DNA of 27,028 nucleotides from Oscillospiraceae bacterium (GTDB lineage Bacteria > Bacillota_A > Clostridia > Oscillospirales > Oscillospiraceae), in contig JAFYCC010000026.1 in assembly GCA_017539885.1 (NCBI GenBank), positions 1 to 27,028 of the forward strand. Direction: 5' to 3'. Numbering within the stretch: position 1 is the stretch's first letter; each line of letters opens with the position of its first letter. Below the pieces are notes generated by a model. It ran no database searches. It saw only the letters and a list, made by a program, of their open reading frames with translations, and was not told the DNA's origin. This document shows, piece by piece, positions 14,732 to 21,847 of the stretch. The translations under genes and the position numbers were made by a program.

Positions 14732-15598
14732 TCAATCGTCGTCCATGTCGCTCCAGTTCCATTCCCGTCCGCCGAGAAAGACGCTGGAATTCATATCATT
14801 GCTCAGGAAGATCAGGTTCGCCGTGGGGAAGCGCATGCACATATTGTAGAAGAACTCCTTCATGTCCTGCGTCGCGGCGAGCTCCTCTTCCGTGGCGATG
14901 AGATAGTCCTTCGTGAATTTGAAGCTTCTGCCGTCGAAGGGCTCGCCGGCCTTCGCGTGACCGGGTATGACGACCTCGGCACCGAACTGTTCAAGCTTTT
15001 CAATGTCGGCGATCCACTTGGCTCTGCCCTTGGCGCTCACCTCGCAGGTGAAAGGATGCGCGTTGCTGAACAGGATGTCGCTGCCGATCAGAGTCTTGAT
15101 CGAGGGGATCCAGACAGCGGTGTTGTATTTCAGGTCGCCCCACAGTTTCGGCAGCACTTCGATCGTCTCGCCCTCCAGCTCGATCGTGCAGTCGTCGGGC
15201 AGGGGAGTCAGTTCGGGGAGCTTCCGGCAGAGATTGACCTTGCCGATGACGCTCTCCCAGTGCTCTGTCTTGTCAAAGAACTGCCGCTTGATGACCTCGA
15301 TGTCCTCGGGCATGGCGTAGAGTGTCGCCTCCGGGAAAGCCTCGGCCACGTAGCCCACGCCCCAATAGTGATCAGGATGAGCGTGTGAGCAGAAAACGGC
15401 CTTGAGGTTGAGGTTTGTTTCCGCAATCTCCGCAATCACGCGGTAGATGTTGGAACGGGTCCACTGACAGTCGATCAGAACGCAGTCGCGTTTGCCCATG
15501 ACCAGGACGCTGGCAACGGAGAACCCCTTCTCGTCCGCAATCATGGTCAGGGTTGAAAGCTTGTCGTCTCCGTGCGTGTTCAGCCGTACTTCCATCAT
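14732..15598 (-). CDS. Metallo-beta-lactamase-fold protein with an altered zinc site
   Basis: The 288-residue protein has SHAHPDHYWG (His72, His74, Asp76, His77), Asp174 in GSD and His214 in PGH. These are the MBL-fold zinc ligands. At the site where the family normally has the GHxxxxT histidine, the sequence is LWGDLKYNT; by alignment with related proteins Trp153 replaces the histidine. One metal site may thus be incomplete, or a neighbouring Asp may serve. It is probably a hydrolase acting on a lactone, thioester or ester intermediate. About 60 residues at the C-terminus extend past the core. GGAGG lies 8 nt before the ATG. It is third in the five-gene operon, 24 nt after the Fe-ADH. Confidence 0.83.
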   Translation of the reverse strand: MMEVRLNTHGDDKLSTLTMIADEKGFSVASVLVMGKRDCVLIDCQWTRSNIYRVIAEIAETNLNLKAVFCSHAHPDHYWGVGYVAEAFPEATLYAMPEDIEVIKRQFFDKTEHWESVIGKVNLCRKLPELTPLPDDCTIELEGETIEVLPKLWGDLKYNTAVWIPSIKTLIGSDILFSNAHPFTCEVSAKGRAKWIADIEKLEQFGAEVVIPGHAKAGEPFDGRSFKFTKDYLIATEEELAATQDMKEFFYNMCMRFPTANLIFLSNDMNSSVFLGGREWNWSDMDDD

Positions 15599-15622
15599 GC
15601 GTTTTACCTCCTCACTCGTATC

Positions 15623-16792
15623 TTACTTGCGGAAACACCTGTAAAAGACCTGTTCGCATTCGCTCACGGTCGTCTTTCTGGGATTGGTCGCGCCGACGCC
15701 GTCCTCAAGGGCGGTGATCGCCATGGCGGGGACCTTCGCCTTGTCCACGCCGACGTCATCCAGATACTCGGGGATGCCCATCTCGCGGCAGAACTGCTCG
15801 ACGGCGGCGATGCCGGCCTCGGCTGCCGCCTCGTCGCTCAGCCCGCGCACGTCGCAGCCCATGGCCTCGGCGATGTCCGCGAAGCGCTTCGTTGCCGCAG
15901 GGAGATTGAAGCGCATGACTTCCGGCAGCAGCATCGCGTTGGCCACGCCGTGCGCTATGCCGAAATACGCGCTGAGCTGATGCGCCATCTGATGGCAGAG
16001 ACCGAGGTTGTTGACGTTGAATGACGCGCCGGCCATCATGGACGCGTTGAGCATCTGTTCGCGGGCTTCCAAATCGCTGCCGTCGGCATATGCGCGCGGC
16101 AGATACTTCTTGATCATGCGGATGCCGTGCAGAGCCTCGGCGTCGGCGATGCAGCAGCAGTCGAGCGAGACATAGGACTCGATGCAGTGCGTCAGCGCAT
16201 CGATGCCCGTCGCGGCAGTGGTGCCCTTGCCGAGGCCGACGGTCAGCTTCGGGTCGAGGAGAGCGACGTTCGGGACGATAAAGGGACTGAGAACGCCGAA
16301 TTTGACCCCGCGCTTGACTCCGATGATCACGCTCACGTTGGTGACTTCAGACCCGGTGCCGGCCGTAGAGGGAACGGCGATGAAGGGGAGCAGCTTGTTC
16401 TCGATGCGGGTGATGCCGCCGGTATTCACGTTGTAGTCCTCGACCGTGCCGCCGTGCGTATAGACGACATTGAATGCCTTGGCGGTGTCGATGGTGCTGC
16501 CGCCGCCAATGGCGGCGATCACGTCCGGGCGGAAGGACTTCATCTCCTCGACGGCGCCCTCGACGATCACGTCCGTGGGATTCGGTTCTACCTTGGTGAA
16601 GACGCACAGTTCGAGCCCGGCTTCACGCAGGCTTTCCAGCGCGTCCTGCACAGGCTTGATGCCGGTGATGTTGGGGTCGATGAACACGACGATCCGTGTA
16701 CCTCCCAGAGCCTTGGCTTCGCTGCCGAGCGTCAGGATGGCGTCCTCGCCGGTGACAAGCTTGCCAGGCCAGCCTCCGTATGTATGAATCAT
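15623..16792 (-). CDS. Iron-containing alcohol dehydrogenase
   Basis: The 389-residue group III (Fe-ADH) enzyme has the NAD-binding GGGSTIDTAK (96-105), the PSTAGTGSEVT block, and the metal ligands Asp198, His202, His267 and His281 (GIDALTHCIES; LCHQMAHQ; IAHG). The family interconverts alcohols and aldehydes or ketones with NAD(P)H and includes propanediol and butanol dehydrogenases, lactaldehyde reductase and maleylacetate reductase; which one applies here is not clear. The frame opens 26 codons earlier, but the ATG at 16792 has AGGAGG 9 nt upstream and a normal N-terminus. It is second in the operon, 87 nt after the flavoprotein, with a hairpin in that gap that may lower expression relative to the first gene. 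Confidence 0.93.
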   Translation of the reverse strand: MIHTYGGWPGKLVTGEDAILTLGSEAKALGGTRIVVFIDPNITGIKPVQDALESLREAGLELCVFTKVEPNPTDVIVEGAVEEMKSFRPDVIAAIGGGSTIDTAKAFNVVYTHGGTVEDYNVNTGGITRIENKLLPFIAVPSTAGTGSEVTNVSVIIGVKRGVKFGVLSPFIVPNVALLDPKLTVGLGKGTTAATGIDALTHCIESYVSLDCCCIADAEALHGIRMIKKYLPRAYADGSDLEAREQMLNASMMAGASFNVNNLGLCHQMAHQLSAYFGIAHGVANAMLLPEVMRFNLPAATKRFADIAEAMGCDVRGLSDEAAAEAGIAAVEQFCREMGIPEYLDDVGVDKAKVPAMAITALEDGVGATNPRKTTVSECEQVFYRCFRK

Positions 16793-16826
16793 GGCTTCAT
16801 TCCTCCTTATGCTTATGTTTGGAAAA

Positions 16827-16862
16827 GGGAGCGTCGCGGCAAGAATACTCCGCGGCACTCCC
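16827..16862 (-). terminator. Intercistronic hairpin, possible attenuator between flavoprotein and Fe-ADH genes
   Basis: Arms at 16827-16839 and 16850-16862 pair over 13 positions on the minus strand with one wobble and one C-A mismatch. The hairpin is followed by TTTTCC. It lies inside the operon, 17 nt after the flavoprotein stop codon. The short T-run suggests partial termination or mRNA protection. Confidence 0.5.
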
Positions 16863-16879
16863 GTTTTCATTGCAGATGA

Positions 16880-18352
16880 TCAGTCCTCCAGAGACAGGAT
16901 GTAGTCCGCTGCGTATTCACCTGCCATGCGGCCGGTATTGACAGCAAAGCCCATCATATTGCCAGGAAGGTAGAAATAGTAGGTTCCGTTGTAGATGTCG
17001 CAGACATCTGTGCCCGCGCCGTAGAAGCCCTTGATGACCTTGTAGTCGGGCGTGAGGACCTGCAGCTTGTGGTTGATCTTGATACCGCCGAGGCTGCCGT
17101 ATGCGCCGGGCAGGTATTTGCAGGCGTAGAACTTGTCGCCGGTGATCGGGACGAGGTACTTTCTGTGCTTGCAGAAGTCGTCGTCATAGTGCTGCTCGCA
17201 CTGCTTGTTGTAGCGCGCGATCGTCTCCAGAAAGACGTCTGCAGGCACGCCCATCTTCTCAGCCAGTTCCTCGGCACTGTCGGCCTTGAAGCAGAGGTCG
17301 GGGTACTTCTCGCAGACCTTGCCGTATTCCTCGTCAAAATTCTCAAAAGGATCCATGGCGAAGATCTGCACGTCTCTGGCCACGCGGGCTGCTTTGTAGA
17401 TCTCAAGCTGACCGGAAGACATGATACGGAAAGCAGTGTGATCCTGCTGATAATCGACGATGTTGCCCATGATGGAGCCGTTCTGCATGACGCTCTCGTC
17501 GCAGACGCGGTAGCCGCTCTTGTTGATCATGATGTTGCCGTAGTTGCCGAAGGCGAAGACCGACGGGACTTCGCCGAGCGTCGCGCCGGGAACCGGGCAG
17601 TTGGCGAGCCGCTCCATCTCCATGCGGCCGCGGCCGGCGCCGATCTCCCAGGCCATGCGGATGCCGTCGCCGACGATACCGGGCACCATGAAGTCGAACA
17701 TGTTCTTTTCAAGCTCGTAGCCGGTATACTCCCTGACCATCTCATGGCTCGTGCCGAAGCCGCCTGTTGCGACGATCACGGCCAGAGCCGAGACTTCATA
17801 TTCCTCGCCGTCGTTGTCCCGGGCGAGGAGTCCCTTAATCTGCAGACCGTCGGCCAGCAGTTTGTACACGGGGGTGCTGAAGTAGAATTTGACGCCGAGC
17901 TCCTCCGCGCGCTCAAACAGGACGCGGTTCATAGTGGAGGCGGATCGCGCGCCGGGACGGGAGCCGTCGGCAGGCTGCACGACGTGCCAGGTCGCTTCCG
18001 AGTCAGGGAAGTTTTTCTGAGCGCCGGCAAACCGGACGCCCATATCCTCCAGCCAGTTGATCGTGTCGCCGCTCTTCCAGATGTAGTCATGGATCAGGTT
18101 GGCGTCAGCCTGCCAGTGGACGTAGTCCATAAAGCGGCGGAAAACCTCTTCCTTGGTGAGGCTGATCATCGCACGCTCCTGCACACGGCTTTCAACGCCG
18201 AAGGGGCCCATGCCCATGTTGGCGGTGCCGCCGGGGACATTGGCCTTCTCAAATACGACGACCTCGATGCCGGCCTCAGCGGCGGCGACTGCGGCGCACA
18301 GCCCGGCAGGACCGGCGGCTACGATGGCAAGCTCGGTTTCGATCTTTTTCAT
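16880..18352 (-). CDS. FAD-dependent oxidoreductase, fumarate reductase/ketosteroid-dehydrogenase-like flavoprotein
   Basis: The 490-residue FAD_binding_2-type flavoprotein has a dinucleotide loop IVAAGPAGLCAA, slightly altered from GxGxxG, and then VFEKANVPGGTANMG. A capping region lies in the middle, GDGIRMAWEIGAG follows, and the C-terminal FAD block is GFYGAGTDVCDIY...NTGRMAGEYAA. It has no signal peptide, FMN-binding domain or cytochrome domain, so unlike exported fumarate-reductase-type respiratory enzymes it should be cytosolic. Family members reduce or desaturate C=C bonds next to a carbonyl. The ATG at 18352 is preferred because GGAGG lies 8 nt upstream; two other in-frame ATGs lie just before it. 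It is the first gene of the five-gene operon, with an AT-rich promoter region upstream. Confidence 0.9.
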   Translation of the reverse strand: MKKIETELAIVAAGPAGLCAAVAAAEAGIEVVVFEKANVPGGTANMGMGPFGVESRVQERAMISLTKEEVFRRFMDYVHWQADANLIHDYIWKSGDTINWLEDMGVRFAGAQKNFPDSEATWHVVQPADGSRPGARSASTMNRVLFERAEELGVKFYFSTPVYKLLADGLQIKGLLARDNDGEEYEVSALAVIVATGGFGTSHEMVREYTGYELEKNMFDFMVPGIVGDGIRMAWEIGAGRGRMEMERLANCPVPGATLGEVPSVFAFGNYGNIMINKSGYRVCDESVMQNGSIMGNIVDYQQDHTAFRIMSSGQLEIYKAARVARDVQIFAMDPFENFDEEYGKVCEKYPDLCFKADSAEELAEKMGVPADVFLETIARYNKQCEQHYDDDFCKHRKYLVPITGDKFYACKYLPGAYGSLGGIKINHKLQVLTPDYKVIKGFYGAGTDVCDIYNGTYYFYLPGNMMGFAVNTGRMAGEYAADYILSLED

Positions 18353-18427
18353 AAGCATGTCCTCCATTTACGTTCAGATTCTTTGTTCTGCGTGCCGATT
18401 CCGGCCCGCGCGTGATTCCATATAAAC

Positions 18428-18461
18428 ATTATAAGAAACAATAAACGTATATAAAATATAC
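18428..18461 (-). promoter_or_regulatory. Promoter region of the five-gene redox operon with an AT palindrome
   Basis: On the minus strand TATAAT (18428-18433) is a consensus -10 box, about 75 nt before the ATG at 18352. The -35 position is poor and is overlapped by the perfect dyad GTATAT/ATATAC with a 3-nt spacer (18447-18461). This suggests an activator or repressor site. It lies in the 161-nt gap after the GntR-type gene. Confidence 0.5.
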
Positions 18462-18513
18462 AATCCCGGGCTGAAAAACCACAATCTGTTCTGTTTAAAC
18501 GCCATGAGCAGAC

Positions 18514-19257
18514 TCAGCGCGCCGCACACTCGAACTCTGAACTGAATGCATCGAGGTGGGCGACCATGGCCTGCCGTGCCCGGCCCTCGTCGCCTGCCTC
18601 CACAGCAAGAACGATCTCCCGATGCCCGTCCAGCATGCTCTGGCAGGTCTTCTTCAGCGCGGCGGGGGACTTCCGTTCCAGCGCAGGTGTGAGAAAACGT
18701 TCAGTGATCGTCTGGAAAACACCCGTGATGATACAGGCGACCTCGTTTTTCGAGGCTTTTGCAAGACTCTGGTGGAATGAGGCGTCCATCAGCAGGAAAC
18801 CTGAGTAGTCCTTTTTTGCTAGCAGCAGCTCGGCATCTGCGATCAGTGTGCCGAGCTGCTGAATGTCCGTCTCGCCTCGGCGCTGTGCCGCCCAGCCGGC
18901 AATGGTGCATTCACACTGCATGCGGAATTCGTATAATTCCGTGATGGTCACTTCACCGATCCGCAGCATGGTCTCGAGCGGCTGCTCGATGTTTGCCGTG
19001 TCGAATTTCTGCACGATGGCGCCGTGCGCGCCCGGGGAGATGCGCAGAAAACCGTCACGCTCGAGCATGCGCAGCGCCTCCCGGATCGTAGGGCGGCTGC
19101 GGCCGAGCATCTCCATCAGCTGCCGCTCGGAGGGCAGCCGGTCGCCGGGCCGGAGCGCACCGGATAGGATCCTTGACTTGATCTGTTCGTAGATCGCCTC
19201 GCTGGCGCGTACCGTCTTTACCGGCTCGAGATCCAGATTGTCGAATGAAGTCGTCAT
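18514..19257 (-). CDS. GntR family regulator, FadR/FCD subfamily
   Basis: The 247-residue protein has a GntR winged helix at residues 18-80: IYEQIKSRILSGALRPGDRL, then SERQLMEMLGRSRPTIREAL and GAHGAIV. An all-helical FCD effector domain follows (about 100-240). Metal/ligand residues typical of FCD proteins are present: Asp and His in MDASFHQSLAKAS, His in DGHREI and His in MVAHLDAF. Such regulators usually repress operons for organic-acid or amino-acid use until the acid binds. It diverges from iorA with a 235-nt gap that holds back-to-back promoters and a TGGT-N3-ACCA dyad, the binding pattern of FadR-type regulators. It may also act on the redox operon immediately downstream on its own strand. 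AAAGG precedes the ATG. Confidence 0.93.
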   Translation of the reverse strand: MTTSFDNLDLEPVKTVRASEAIYEQIKSRILSGALRPGDRLPSERQLMEMLGRSRPTIREALRMLERDGFLRISPGAHGAIVQKFDTANIEQPLETMLRIGEVTITELYEFRMQCECTIAGWAAQRRGETDIQQLGTLIADAELLLAKKDYSGFLLMDASFHQSLAKASKNEVACIITGVFQTITERFLTPALERKSPAALKKTCQSMLDGHREIVLAVEAGDEGRARQAMVAHLDAFSSEFECAAR

Positions 19258-19289
19258 GCGGGTAACCTTTCTGCGTTTTTATTGATAAC

Positions 19290-19318
19290 AAAATAACATG
19301 ATTTTCAAAAGATTTCAA
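19290..19318 (-). promoter_or_regulatory. Predicted promoter of the GntR-type gene
   Basis: On the minus strand TTGAAA (19313-19318) and TATTTT (19290-19295) are 17 nt apart. Transcription would start near 19283, about 25 nt before the ATG. Its -35 box is only 8 nt from the -35 box of the divergent iorA promoter, so the two polymerases compete for space. Confidence 0.6.
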
Positions 19319-19326
19319 TACTAATC

Positions 19327-19355
19327 TTGACAGAATGAAGGGAATGGCCTATTAT
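19327..19355 (+). promoter_or_regulatory. Strong sigma-70 promoter of the iorAB operon
   Basis: A consensus TTGACA (19327-19332) and TATTAT (19350-19355) are 17 nt apart. The predicted start, near 19362, falls inside the operator-like dyad at 19356-19370. The leader before iorA is about 130 nt. Confidence 0.8.
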
Positions 19356-19370
19356 ACTGGTAAGACCAGT
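19356..19370. promoter_or_regulatory. FadR-type operator (ACTGGT-N3-ACCAGT) at the iorA transcription start
   Basis: Perfect 6-bp arms ACTGGT and ACCAGT are separated by AAG. The core TGGTAAGACCA fits the TNGTNNNACNA pattern of the FadR subfamily of GntR regulators. It directly follows the -10 box, so a bound repressor would block initiation. The adjacent FCD-type GntR protein is the obvious ligand. Confidence 0.7.
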
Positions 19371-19436
19371 TCTGCCCAAATGAACGGAGGAACTCGTTAG
19401 GGGAGAACGGGGAGGAACACGGATAGAGAAACACAG

Positions 19437-19496
19437 ATGCCCATGGAAGGAACAGAGGAGAACAAATCTGATTTAGACGAAAGGTGGAGGCAATGA
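19437..19496 (+). CDS. Possible 19-residue upstream ORF overlapping the iorA start
   Basis: The frame encodes MPMEGTEENKSDLDERWRQ and its TGA overlaps the iorA ATG as ATGA. It has no clear Shine-Dalgarno site of its own; the GGAGG near 19420 is too far. Its interest lies in the coupling geometry, since the iorA GGAGG is only 2 nt from the ATG and unusually close. It may be chance. Confidence 0.25.
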   Translation: MPMEGTEENKSDLDERWRQ

Positions 19497-21262
19497 GTAA
19501 GACAATTTTCAGCGGAAACGAGGCCGTCGCAAGAGGCGCCTATGAGGCCGGCTGCACTGTGGCCGCCGCTTATCCCGGCACCCCGAGCACGGAGATCCTC
19601 GAAAACGTCGCCCTTTACAAGAGCGACATCTACTGCGAGTGGTCCTGCAACGAGAAGGTCGCGGCGGAGCTCGTATCCGGAGCGTCCATCGGCGGTGCGC
19701 GCGCTCTGTGCGCGATGAAGCATGTGGGCATGAACGTGGCTACCGACCCCATCTTTACGATGGCCTACGCCGGCGTCAACGGCGGACTGGTCATCGTCTG
19801 CGCGGACGACCCGGGCTGCCACAGTTCACAGAACGAGCAGGACAACCGTCTGTACGCGCCCCACGCCAAGATCGGCATGCTCGAGCCCTCCGACTCTCAG
19901 GAGTGCCTGGACTACACGAAGGCAGCCTTTGAGCTGAGCGAGCGCTTCGACATCCCGATGCTGCTGCGCATGACAACCCGCGTTTGCCACTCCAAGAGCC
20001 TCGTGCAGACCGGTGAACGTGAGAACGTCGGCGTGAAGCCCTATGAGCGCAGACCTGAGAAGTTCGCGCTGCTGCCCGCCGTCGCCCGCACGCGTCACGT
20101 CGCGCGCGTGAAGTCGCTCGCGGAGATGGAGGAGTATGCCAATGACTGCCCCTTCAACACCGTGGAGAAGAACGGCTCCAAGGTCGGCGTGATCACCTCC
20201 GGCATTGCCGCCCAGTACGCCCATGAGGTCTTCGGGAAGGATGCCGACTATCTGAAGCTCGGCCTGACCTACCCGCTGCCGAACCGCCTGATCAAGACCT
20301 TTGCAGCAGACTATGAGACACTCTACGTGATTGAGGAACTTGATCCTTATCTGGAAGATGCCGTACGCCGTCTGGGCTTTGACTGCATCGGCAAGGACAA
20401 GATCCCCGGCTGCGGAGAGCTCAATCCGCAGATCATCCGCGCCGCACTGACCGGCGAGGCGACCGAGACCGGCTACACTGCAGACGCCGTCGCGCCTCCG
20501 CGTCCGCCTGTCCTCTGCGCAGGCTGCCCGCATCGCGGCTTCTTCTACGCGGTGAGCAGAAAGCTCAAGAAGATCGTTCCTGTCGGCGACATCGGCTGCT
20601 ACGCGCTGGGCTCGAACGCCCCGCTCAACGGCTTCGATTATTCCATCTGCATGGGCGCGGGCATCTCCTCCATCATCGGACTTGCAAAGGCGCTTGAACT
20701 GCAGGGCGACAGCCGCAAGGCTCTGGGCATGCTCGGAGATTCCACTTTCTTCCACTCCGGACTGACCTCTCTGATAGACGTCGCCTGCTCCGGCATGAAC
20801 GTCATCGCCTGCGTGCTGGACAACTCCATCACCGCAATGACCGGACATCAGGACAACCCCGGCACCGTGAAAAACCTCATGGGCGAGTCGAAGACGCCCA
20901 TCGATATCCTGGCGCTCATCCGCGCCTGCGGCTTTGACGAGGATCACATCCGAGTGGTCGATCCGATCGATCAGACCGCGATGGACAAGGCGCTCGAGGA
21001 CGGCATCGCCGCCGAGGGACCCTTCGTCATCGTCACAAAGCGTCCCTGCGCACTCATCAAGGAAGTTGCCAAGGCCAGTGCGGGCAAGTACTGCGAGGTC
21101 GACGAGACCAAGTGCAAGAGCTGCAAGAGCTGCATGAAGATCAGCTGCCCGGCGATCGCCTTCGATAAGACGGCGAAGATCGTCGATACCGTCAACTGCA
21201 CGGCCTGCGGCCTGTGCATGCAGGTCTGCAAATTTGACGCGATCAGGAAGGTCGGTGAATAA
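19493..21262 (+). CDS. iorA: Indolepyruvate ferredoxin oxidoreductase, alpha subunit
   Basis: The 589-residue protein catalyses, with IorB, CoA- and thiamine-diphosphate-dependent oxidative decarboxylation of aryl-pyruvates (indolepyruvate, phenylpyruvate, 4-hydroxyphenylpyruvate) to aryl-acetyl-CoA, passing electrons to ferredoxin. It begins with the IorA signature FSGNEAVARGAYEAG and YPGTPSTEI. The TPP domain contains CAGCPHRGFF, GDIGCYALG and MLGDSTFFHSG...DNSITAMTGHQ (about 340-455). Two 4Fe-4S motifs lie at the C-terminus: CKSCKSCMKISCP and CTACGLCMQVC. Length is normal for the family. The ATG at 19493 is supported by this N-terminus, although its GGAGG is only 2 nt away. It is the first gene of the iorA-iorB-dehydrogenase operon, under a strong promoter with a GntR-type operator. 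Confidence 0.95.
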   Translation: MSKTIFSGNEAVARGAYEAGCTVAAAYPGTPSTEILENVALYKSDIYCEWSCNEKVAAELVSGASIGGARALCAMKHVGMNVATDPIFTMAYAGVNGGLVIVCADDPGCHSSQNEQDNRLYAPHAKIGMLEPSDSQECLDYTKAAFELSERFDIPMLLRMTTRVCHSKSLVQTGERENVGVKPYERRPEKFALLPAVARTRHVARVKSLAEMEEYANDCPFNTVEKNGSKVGVITSGIAAQYAHEVFGKDADYLKLGLTYPLPNRLIKTFAADYETLYVIEELDPYLEDAVRRLGFDCIGKDKIPGCGELNPQIIRAALTGEATETGYTADAVAPPRPPVLCAGCPHRGFFYAVSRKLKKIVPVGDIGCYALGSNAPLNGFDYSICMGAGISSIIGLAKALELQGDSRKALGMLGDSTFFHSGLTSLIDVACSGMNVIACVLDNSITAMTGHQDNPGTVKNLMGESKTPIDILALIRACGFDEDHIRVVDPIDQTAMDKALEDGIAAEGPFVIVTKRPCALIKEVAKASAGKYCEVDETKCKSCKSCMKISCPAIAFDKTAKIVDTVNCTACGLCMQVCKFDAIRKVGE

Positions 21263-21263
21263 G

Positions 21264-21836
21264 ATGACGAAGAATATTCTGCTTGTTGGCGTCGGCGGAC
21301 AGGGCACCATCCTCATGTCCAAGATCCTGACGACCGGTCTGGCCGAGATGGGCTATGACATCAAGATGAGCGAGATCCACGGCATGAGCCAGCGCGGGGG
21401 CAGCGTTACCACGCAGATCCGTTTCGGCGAGAAGGTGTATTCTCCCACCATCGGAGAGGGAGAGGCCGATATTCTCGTCGCATTCGAGAAGGCCGAGGCC
21501 GTGCGCGTGCTGCCTTTCCTGAAAAAGGGCGGCAAGCTCTTCATGGACAGCTATGAGATCCTGCCGGTCTCCGTGCTCTCGGGCGGCGCGCAGTATATCC
21601 ACGATGCGCCCGAAGCGCTCAAGGCAGCAGGCGTGGATGTGACCGTCGTCGAGGCATACAAGAATGCCGCGGCTCTCGGCGAGCCAAGAGCGCAGAACAT
21701 CTATCTGCTCGGCGTCCTCGTCAAGGCTCTCGGCCTCGCGGACAAGGCCGACTGGGCGAAGATCGTCGCTTCAAACGTTCCCGCGAAGGCGAAGGACGTC
21801 AATGTCGCCGCGCTGAACGCCGGCATGCAGCTGTGA
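21264..21836 (+). CDS. iorB: Indolepyruvate ferredoxin oxidoreductase, beta subunit
   Basis: The 190-residue gamma-type subunit of the 2-oxoacid:ferredoxin oxidoreductases has the diagnostic blocks GVGGQGTILMSKIL (residues 7-20) and SEIHGMSQRGGSVTTQIRFG. The partner IorA provides thiamine diphosphate and the Fe-S clusters. The ATG lies one base after the iorA stop codon, with AGGAAGG inside the iorA end, so the two subunits are made in step. An earlier in-frame start at 21234 would overlap iorA by 29 nt and is not needed. The downstream dehydrogenase starts 11 nt after the stop codon. Confidence 0.94.
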   Translation: MTKNILLVGVGGQGTILMSKILTTGLAEMGYDIKMSEIHGMSQRGGSVTTQIRFGEKVYSPTIGEGEADILVAFEKAEAVRVLPFLKKGGKLFMDSYEILPVSVLSGGAQYIHDAPEALKAAGVDVTVVEAYKNAAALGEPRAQNIYLLGVLVKALGLADKADWAKIVASNVPAKAKDVNVAALNAGMQL

Positions 21837-21847
21837 GGAGGCCGTCC

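Noticed and set aside
17069..18415. Long plus-strand frame (448 codons) opposite the FAD flavoprotein gene
   Set aside because: It is antisense to a convincing flavoprotein, has no ribosome site and no recognisable domain.
19380..19400. Six-codon leader peptide (MNGGTR) after the iorA promoter
   Set aside because: It is too short, has no ribosome site and carries no run of regulatory codons or alternative hairpins that would suggest attenuation.
19826..21322. Long minus-strand frame (498 codons) opposite iorA
   Set aside because: iorA has full-length family motifs. The opposite frame is a His/Asp/Val-rich antisense artefact without a start signal.
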